A DNA stretch of 64,000 nucleotides from Mesodorylaimus sp. YZB2_4. Lineage: Eukaryota; Nematoda; Enoplea; Dorylaimida; Dorylaimidae. Below, in pieces: positions 61,101-64,000 of the stretch. Under the pieces are notes generated by a model. It did no database searches and was not told the DNA's origin. It worked only from the letters and a program-made list of their open reading frames with translations. The position numbers and the translations under genes were made by a program. Numbering within the stretch: position 1 is the stretch's first letter; each line of letters begins with the position of its first letter. Where the stretch lies: contig JASANH010001213.1 of NCBI GenBank assembly GCA_030248295.1, forward strand, positions 868,001 to 932,000, given 5' to 3'.

Positions 61101-63810
61101 AGGCCAACCTTTGAGTGATCCTAACACTTGTGCAGTCGCGCGACAGGCTGCTAACTACAGCTGGAGTATGGTGCCGTGCACCCAAACAATGGCTAGCCTT
61201 TTCTGCGAACTGAGCTCAATAAGTAAGTGCCCTTCTGTTTTTTTTCTTTGCAGCTTCTAAAGTGTGGCCTTTCAGCGAGCAACTGCACCACGGGTTGGGT
61301 TCAGGTTGGTGATAGCTGCTTCAAGGTGGCAAATGCGTCCCTGTCACCCCACGATGGCACATTCACAATGGATCAGGCTGCTGCTGCGTGTGCGCAAGAG
61401 GGTGGGAACTTGCCGAGTTTTCATTCACTGAACGAGTGGAACGACTTTAACAAAATGAGGTAAGTCATTCTAATTACCGAAGCTACTACAGTCTGCAATA
61501 TCAGGCAGGTTGCAGATCACACAGTATGTGCCCTTGGATAATTAGCCTGCACGTAATACGCGTGATTTCTCACCTGTATCTGCACAACAGTAGCTGTGGC
61601 TCGAGGAACTAAACCACCTATAGCCGAGGGTAGGCATGAGACCGAAATTTAGTGGCTGCTTTTTTTGTTGAGGTCTTCATTTCATGGTCAGAGTTGCAGT
61701 TTGTGCGATTCTACCATGGGACCATCAGAGCCCCTGTCTGGCCGACATGTAAGCCTACTCCCGCATTGATTGTGAGTCTCTAAGCGGTGTGGTGTGGAAA
61801 ACGCGGCGCGGTGCGAGAAACTAAGCACACGATGGCCGTGGACTCGCGTGGGATCAATCCTGCGGCTTGAGCCGTCCACCAGTCAGCCTTGATACTCCAC
61901 AAGGCGGACAAAGTGTTTTACACTCGAATAGTCAAGAATCGCATCCAACTTCTGACATGTAGTCAATCCTAGCGATGAAGAAATTTCCTTTTGCAGACGT
62001 CACTTTGCCTTGCACACGAACAGCTCAACTATTGGACCAGTCTGGATCGGCCTGAATGACACGAACCAGGACTTCCTTTGGCTCTGGCGAGATGGTTCTA
62101 ATTACAACTGGACTTCGTGGACACCGTCAGTGGAACCGAGGAAGGGATCAGGAACAGATTGTGTTCAAGCCCGACCACTGGTTTCTAGCGCTGATCTGGG
62201 GTCGTGGAGTGCAACTACGTGCGGCACGTCTAATGTAGTTCTGTGTCAGCAGCGATTCACACCACGTCGGAATCGTAAGACCACATTATTGCACTTGGTT
62301 TACTTGTCTGTAGGTGGACTCTGAACTTTTAGCTTGCAAACCTGGTTTTTCATATTTGGATCAATGTACTCGATGTTTCATCCCACTTACGAACTATACC
62401 AAGTTACCTCGAGATATGGCTGACGCAGTTTGCGATGCCTTTGGCCTCTCGCTTCCTAGCTTTGACAGCCTAAATGGCTGGATTGCATTCGTTGATTGGG
62501 TGTAAGTAGTGCATAGAAACAAGCCTGTTTCTGTGTTTAGTTTCTGACTGCTCCTTCTCAGGGTTAACATTAACACAGCAGCCCATTGGAGAGACAATGA
62601 CATCACTTGGCCAATCACTAGCTTTTGGACTGGTCTCAAATACGACGATATTACTATGACATGGCAGAACGACGACGGGCTGACATCATATTCCCCTGGC
62701 GTAATTTCAGTTCCAGCTACATCCACTGCAGCTGGTTGCATCGTCAGTGATAAGGCACTGGGTTTCAATTGGTCCACTGTCGACTGTATGAGTCTGAGTG
62801 CCAAAAATCTAATTTGCCAAGATGTGTCGAAGAGAAAGGTGTGCCCAGGGTCATTTCGACAAGCTACGCAGACTGTGTGTTATCTGCAGACGACTGCACC
62901 AGCGAACACATACGACCAGGCTCTAAGCCAGTGCCAGGCCATTGGTGGTACGCTCCCTAGCTTCCATAACGAATCTGAGTGGGCCGACTTCCTAAAACAA
63001 AGGGAAATTGTTGAAGGGGTACAAGGCTATGCTATTGGAGAATCTGGAATCTGGCTTGGGCTCAAAGACCGTGTGGGCGATGGCACATGGATTTGGGAAG
63101 ACGGGACTAACTTTGATTGGAATTACTGGACCGTGGGTGTGGAACCAATGGGCGGAAATCCATGTGTTATAGCTGATCTCATGCAGGCAGATCTGGCGTG
63201 GAAGACAGAAAGTTGCACGCCAAATGTAAATTATGCGATGATTTGCCAGATGAGGTTGGTTATGCCACCAAATGGTAAACAACCTTAGTTAAGGACAGGG
63301 TCGCTCAAGATGACTTAAACTGCGCTTTCAGCTTGTCCTGATGGTTGGGCACAAATCTATGGACGCTGCTACAAGTTACTCACTCATATCCCGTTTGCAG
63401 TCGACAGCTTCCAAGGCGCCCTCGATTGCAGCGGGGTCGGAGGCATTTTGCCAAGCTATGATTCCATAGAAAATTACGACAGTTTCTTGCTTTGGAAGTA
63501 ATCTCATGCTAATCCGGTTTTTGGACGTCTTTTTCTTATGGTTACATTTTTAGAAAGAACCTAGCCCGAGGAAAAGGCATGAACACCACTGATTTCTTCA
63601 CTGGACTTACACAAATCTCAGTGAGCCCTCACGTGTACACGTGGCCTAATCAAATCCTCATGGGATGGAGTCCTGGACCGTGGGCTGCTGGCCAACCTGG
63701 AGCCGAAGCACAAACCTGTGTTGTCGCCTCAGCCTCGAGCAATTATTCATGGAGTACAGTGCCATGTACTCAGACTGTACCATTCCTGTTCTGTGAACTG
63801 GGCCAGACAA
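30890..63810 (+). CDS. Giant multi-C-type-lectin-domain protein gene (partial: start unresolved, 3' end beyond window)
   Basis: About 73 exons join in one uninterrupted frame: 21,564 coding bases, 7,188 residues so far. GT-AG sites and reading phase agree at every junction I worked out. The protein is a string of CTLDs: about five complete and two partial ones (30890-36071), then ten complete four-domain units A-B-C-D of 574-588 residues and an eleventh cut by the window edge after C. Phase-1 introns lie between domains and a phase-2 intron splits A, C and D; B is intronless and fused to A's second exon. The LPSF motif marks the end of each first half. EPN/QPD and WND calcium ligands are replaced almost throughout, although the proline stays. 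N-glycosylation sequons are frequent. No EGF, Ig or membrane segment was seen. A secreted matrix, coat or recognition protein is inferred. No signal peptide exon was found. Confidence 0.9.
31219..31942 (+). CDS. Giant lectin gene, N-terminal half-CTLD and intronless CTLD
   Basis: Exon 31219-31416 holds only a first-half CTLD (CPCSWYNFSSTCFKLIN) and has no second half, so this domain is truncated. Exon 31469-31942 holds a complete CTLD in one exon, starting ACPGPEWGIVLGG, with WIGLNDYADP and ending NDKVNFFCQADG. Both exons are phase 1 at each end and can be gained or lost without a frame change. Confidence 0.8.
31998..33542 (+). CDS. Giant lectin gene, N-terminal CTLD split by a repeat-filled intron
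   Basis: Exon 31998-32154 (PCKAGWVFMSPICYKFLDTR) and exon 33262-33542 (from STGLINLFEVDG through CNTPRAIVCQE) together make one CTLD. The phase-2 intron of 1,107 bp contains a hairpin repeat and an R3 copy whose GAT tail ends right before the acceptor at 33261. Confidence 0.8.
32601..32690. repeat. Hairpin-forming inverted repeat in an intron
   Basis: The left arm at 32602-32625 (CTGTTTTCTTTGAGAATATA) faces the right arm at 32651-32683, whose reverse complement is CTGTTTTCTTTGGGAATGTA... A central CATGCTCAGCAT loop separates them. The right arm's outer 22 bases occur unchanged at 10529-10550. Confidence 0.6.
32780..33253 (+). repeat. Dispersed repeat family R3, copy 2, with LINE-like 3' tail
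   Basis: The left part (ACGTCAACCCCTCGGGTTGAT... TATAGTCGCAAGACTTGCC) matches the copy at 37315. The right end TCGTCAATAAAAAA (33226-33239) is identical to the end of the LINE fragment at 25372-25385 and is followed by a GATGATGAT tail. The acceptor of the next exon begins within eight bases of the tail. Confidence 0.55.
33605..34098 (+). CDS. Giant lectin gene, N-terminal CTLD (33.6 kb)
   Basis: Exons 33605-33812 (NSTCSDGYESVGAGPEQKCY) and 33863-34098 (RIWMGWSKYADGTW...VICMQNRNS) form one CTLD, phase 1-2-1. The C-terminal half lacks a recognisable Ca-binding loop. A 954-bp intron follows. Confidence 0.78.
34099..35052 (+). other. 954-bp intron of the giant lectin gene
   Basis: Bounded by GTAAGT and TTTTTCAG and spliced in phase 1. 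It contains a 130-codon plus-strand frame (34193-34585) without domain resemblance, and AT-rich sequence near 34660-34760. No exon was found inside that fits the phase. Confidence 0.6.
35053..36071 (+). CDS. Giant lectin gene, last two irregular N-terminal CTLDs
   Basis: Exons 35053-35218 (TCSNTTLFYQTPRGACYFTD) and 35275-35552 (LAWIGYNRGPIYGP...CVNLLGTLCKQPS) make one CTLD. Exon 35610-36071 is a whole intronless CTLD (QAQTQCQADGGQVPAFHTKN, VWISLQRA, YNWTNWATGYP, SVICQVRKL). The latter lacks the usual N-terminal Cys pair. It leads by a phase-1 intron into the first regular unit. Confidence 0.82.
36181..39334 (+). CDS. Giant lectin gene, unit 1 (CTLDs A1-B1-C1-D1)
   Basis: Exons: A 36181-36349; A+B 36405-37114; C 37632-37794 and 37850-38106; D 38803-38986 and 39057-39334 (587 codons). 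It is the most divergent unit together with unit 2. A reads TCPPGYVYLNIYNRCFVPLT, where later units have CKPGF, and B has an extra residue pair (SPISTTICY). D has the long insertion ASLSGTDFTYLQG that only unit 2 shares in similar form. Its B-C and C-D introns (517 and 696 bp) hold R3 repeat copies. Confidence 0.92.
37315..37480 (+). repeat. Dispersed repeat family R3, copy 3 (intron of unit 1)
   Basis: GACGTCAACCTCCCTGGTTG followed by ATGTTTCTAGGCCAGGTATA and GTCGCGAGACTTGCC parallels the copy at 32820-32890 with few differences. Confidence 0.6.
38330..38470 (+). repeat. Dispersed repeat family R3, copy 4 (intron of unit 1)
   Basis: GCTGATGTTTCAGGCGAAAG followed by TGTAATTGCAAGACTCGCCC matches the R3 core at the same spacing, more diverged than copies 2 and 3. 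Confidence 0.45.
39396..41795 (+). CDS. Giant lectin gene, unit 2 (CTLDs A2-B2-C2-D2)
   Basis: Exons: A 39396-39564; A+B 39629-40332; C 40754-40916 and 40969-41219; D 41275-41458 and 41515-41795 (584 codons). A is already PCKPGFSYLNESTRCF. C2 (CPDSWAQIGGHCYRLVNYVT) is a close sister of C1 with the same RMNGM segment, while units 3-11 have RGKGM; so C1/C2 are an older pair. The donor after C2 is the unusual GTTTGC, supported by phase. Confidence 0.92.
41857..43953 (+). CDS. Giant lectin gene, unit 3 (CTLDs A3-B3-C3-D3)
   Basis: Exons: A 41857-42025; A+B 42129-42826; C 42892-43057 and 43105-43352; D 43408-43576 and 43682-43953 (574 codons, the shortest unit). From here C carries RGKGM and D starts NNCTVGWKQIGDNCYK. 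D3's first exon is 15 bases shorter than in most units, missing the NNSTFT-type loop. The donor after C3 is CC|GTGAGG. Confidence 0.93.
44006..46286 (+). CDS. Giant lectin gene, unit 4 (CTLDs A4-B4-C4-D4)
   Basis: Exons: A 44006-44174; A+B 44230-44942; C 44998-45163 and 45220-45473; D 45525-45690 and 46009-46286 (582 codons). A4 introduces the QCARCF start shared with units 5, 6 and 9. B4 is divergent at its beginning (MCPHIFHDASSTVCYLESMP). D4's first exon is short, like D3's. In D4's second half the usual WIGL has become WTGLKDTSQDFTW. Confidence 0.93.
46346..48831 (+). CDS. Giant lectin gene, unit 5 (CTLDs A5-B5-C5-D5)
   Basis: Exons: A 46346-46514; A+B 46572-47284; C 47347-47512 and 47570-47823; D 48075-48258 and 48554-48831 (588 codons). 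The segment 46964-47421 is base-for-base like 55286-55743 in unit 8, including the 62-bp intron. Its A/B first part is nearly the same as in units 6 and 9. The A5 acceptor ends CAAG instead of the usual YAG. A typical domain is C5: FYTGLSQPMTGAYQWPNQTS with VPCTQTMASLFCEF. Confidence 0.94.
48892..51069 (+). CDS. Giant lectin gene, unit 6 (CTLDs A6-B6-C6-D6)
   Basis: Exons: A 48892-49060; A+B 49118-49830; C 49885-50050 and 50112-50365; D 50429-50612 and 50795-51069 (587 codons). A6/B6 up to about 49590 closely follow units 5 and 9; the rest of B6 diverges (NVGPLCVVADLANPNLSWRT). C6 has lost the P-L-x-D-P pattern and reads GQPGSAPEMC. D6's second exon is one codon short. Confidence 0.94.
51142..54604 (+). 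CDS. Giant lectin gene, unit 7 (CTLDs A7-B7-C7-D7), enlarged D intron
   Basis: Exons: A 51142-51310; A+B 51366-52072; C 52121-52286 and 52344-52597; D 52649-52832 and 54327-54604 (586 codons). Junction A7 changes Val to Leu (CT|C). The intron inside D7 is 1,494 bp because of an R1 repeat that itself carries an LTR-like insertion, yet the flanking halves still splice in phase. B7 shows FDWNHW where other units have FDWNYW. Confidence 0.93.
52925..53840 (+). repeat. Dispersed repeat family R1, copy 3, interrupted by an LTR-like insertion
   Basis: The left part (52937-53262) aligns with 6731-7015 and the right part (53578-53830) with 7030-7265, both in the same order and orientation. The gap between the halves is exactly the 53267-53573 insertion. 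A short GACTAGT tandem at 53704-53722 is private to this copy. Confidence 0.7.
53267..53573. mobile_element. Probable solo LTR (307 bp) with GTAC target duplication
   Basis: The insertion begins TGTAATAGCC and ends CCCTTACA, so the ends are the TG...CA of LTRs with a short inverted TGTAA/TTACA. GTAC flanks it on both sides (53263-53266 and 53574-53577), a four-base target duplication. Comparison with the uninterrupted R1 copy at 7015-7030 shows an empty site. There is no internal coding sequence, consistent with LTR-LTR recombination of a Gypsy-type element (inference). A short DNA transposon is the alternative. Confidence 0.7.
54669..57311 (+). CDS. Giant lectin gene, unit 8 (CTLDs A8-B8-C8-D8)
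   Basis: Exons: A 54669-54837; A+B 54897-55606; C 55669-55834 and 55892-56145; D 56467-56650 and 57034-57311 (587 codons). This unit is a mosaic. A8 (CRPGFAFLDSCSRCF, WINNINGAARW) groups with unit 7, while B8's second half, C8 and the first D8 exon are almost identical to unit 5. The breakpoint lies near 55285. The C-D intron differs in length from unit 5 (321 versus 251 bp) although both ends match. Confidence 0.94.
57371..59457 (+). CDS. Giant lectin gene, unit 9 (CTLDs A9-B9-C9-D9)
   Basis: Exons: A 57371-57539; A+B 57597-58309; C 58364-58529 and 58596-58849; D 58905-59088 and 59186-59457 (586 codons). A9/B9 track unit 5 and then unit 6 (shared KDIVGDGTWVWEDGSNFDWN) before becoming unique. 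D9's second half is two codons short and starts RRRTAVETKGATLGSIWIGL; its donor GTTGGT and acceptor CAAG are both weak but fit phase. Confidence 0.93.
59515..62274 (+). CDS. Giant lectin gene, unit 10 (CTLDs A10-B10-C10-D10)
   Basis: Exons: A 59515-59683; A+B 59975-60687; C 60743-60908 and 60969-61222; D 61276-61459 and 61997-62274 (588 codons). The A-internal intron (291 bp) is five times longer than in sister units and has no repeat I recognise. B10 carries the variant start CPNAFREANQQVCYLQTTPA. D10's second half reads LHTNSSTIGPVWIGLNDTNQ; the 537-bp intron before it may hold another worn repeat. Confidence 0.93.
62333..63810 (+). CDS. Giant lectin gene, unit 11 (CTLDs A11-B11-C11; D beyond the window)
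   Basis: Exons: A 62333-62501; A+B 62562-63274; C 63332-63497 and 63554-63810 (435 codons so far). The last exon ends at a clean GTAAGT donor in phase 1, so the gene continues. C11 is one codon longer and reads FFTGLTQISVSPHVYTWPNQ, with the IPFAVDS segment of the C family. B11 (GYAIGESGIWLGLKDRVGDG) is intermediate between units 5 and 7. Confidence 0.93.
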
Positions 63811-64000
63811 GTAAGTGAGTTTGATCTTTGGTATAAGCCCAAACATTAAAAGATTAGGAATAGCCGCCTGGGCCAGGTTTCACCAAGTTACAAGCAAAAC
63901 AAGTCAAACTTCACACGTTACAAGCTCACAAGTTACGAGTCCACAAGCGACTTGCGTTTCACCAAAATAAGTAATCCATTGACAGCTCCTAGAGTTACAA
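63811..64000 (+). other. Start of the intron after C11, with short internal repeats
   Basis: After the donor, the sequence contains spaced AAGTTACAAG / CGTTACAAGC / AAGTTACGAG repeats and two GTTTCACCAA copies (63878 and 63956). These could be the beginning of a repeat element. No exon is visible before the edge. Confidence 0.4.

Noticed and set aside
61790-61910. Possible B box (GGATTGATCCC on the minus strand) of a second SINE
   Set aside because: No matching A box at a suitable distance.
36181-63810. Reading each four-CTLD unit as a separate gene
   Set aside because: No stop, signal peptide or promoter lies between units, and phase is conserved across all unit borders.

Overview
The window is nuclear DNA of an invertebrate animal with a compact genome. 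Short GT-AG introns of about 50-65 bp, TATA-type core promoters, an intron-bearing tRNA-Pro gene, an M-Ras-type GTPase, a Cys-loop receptor, a copper tyrosinase and many decayed transposons all point to a bilaterian. A non-insect ecdysozoan or similar small invertebrate is likely, but the sequence alone does not fix the species. No bacterial, phage or CRISPR signal is present.

Layout. 1-2.7 kb: decayed dispersed repeats. 2.7-3.9 kb (-): a single-exon type I membrane C-type lectin. 4.5-10.4 kb: a transposon graveyard with an inverted-repeat DNA element split by a LINE, a second LINE fragment, a broken Gypsy-type gag-pol and a truncated Tc1 transposon abutting it. 10.96-11.05 kb (-): tRNA-Pro(AGG). 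11-16.7 kb: nothing recognisable. 16.7-17.5 kb (-): M-Ras-like GTPase. 18.7-20.8 kb (-): five-exon Cys-loop ligand-gated channel subunit. 22.2-23.4 kb: a divergent pair of near-identical 83-aa secreted proteins. 24.4-26.2 kb: two MITE-like elements and a LINE fragment. 26.3-28.5 kb (-): two-exon secreted tyrosinase with unusual C-terminal modules.

30.7-64 kb (+) is one enormous gene. About 73 exons can be joined in a single continuous reading frame from 30890 to 63810 (21,564 coding bases, 7,188 codons), open at the right edge and with an unresolved start. It encodes almost nothing but C-type lectin-like domains (CTLDs): roughly seven irregular N-terminal ones, some only partial, and then a four-domain block (A-B-C-D, about 587 residues) repeated ten times plus three quarters of an eleventh. 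Exon phase is strictly regular. Domains are bounded by phase-1 introns and split by a phase-2 intron, except that B is intronless and fused to the second exon of A. The classical calcium/sugar residues (EPN or QPD, and WND) are replaced in essentially all copies that I read, while the proline and the structural cysteines stay. Some blocks are almost identical over introns and exons, so the array is being homogenised.

The genes do not form a pathway. The lectin receptor, giant lectin array and tyrosinase would fit surface recognition, cuticle or defence, but that is inference from family membership only.
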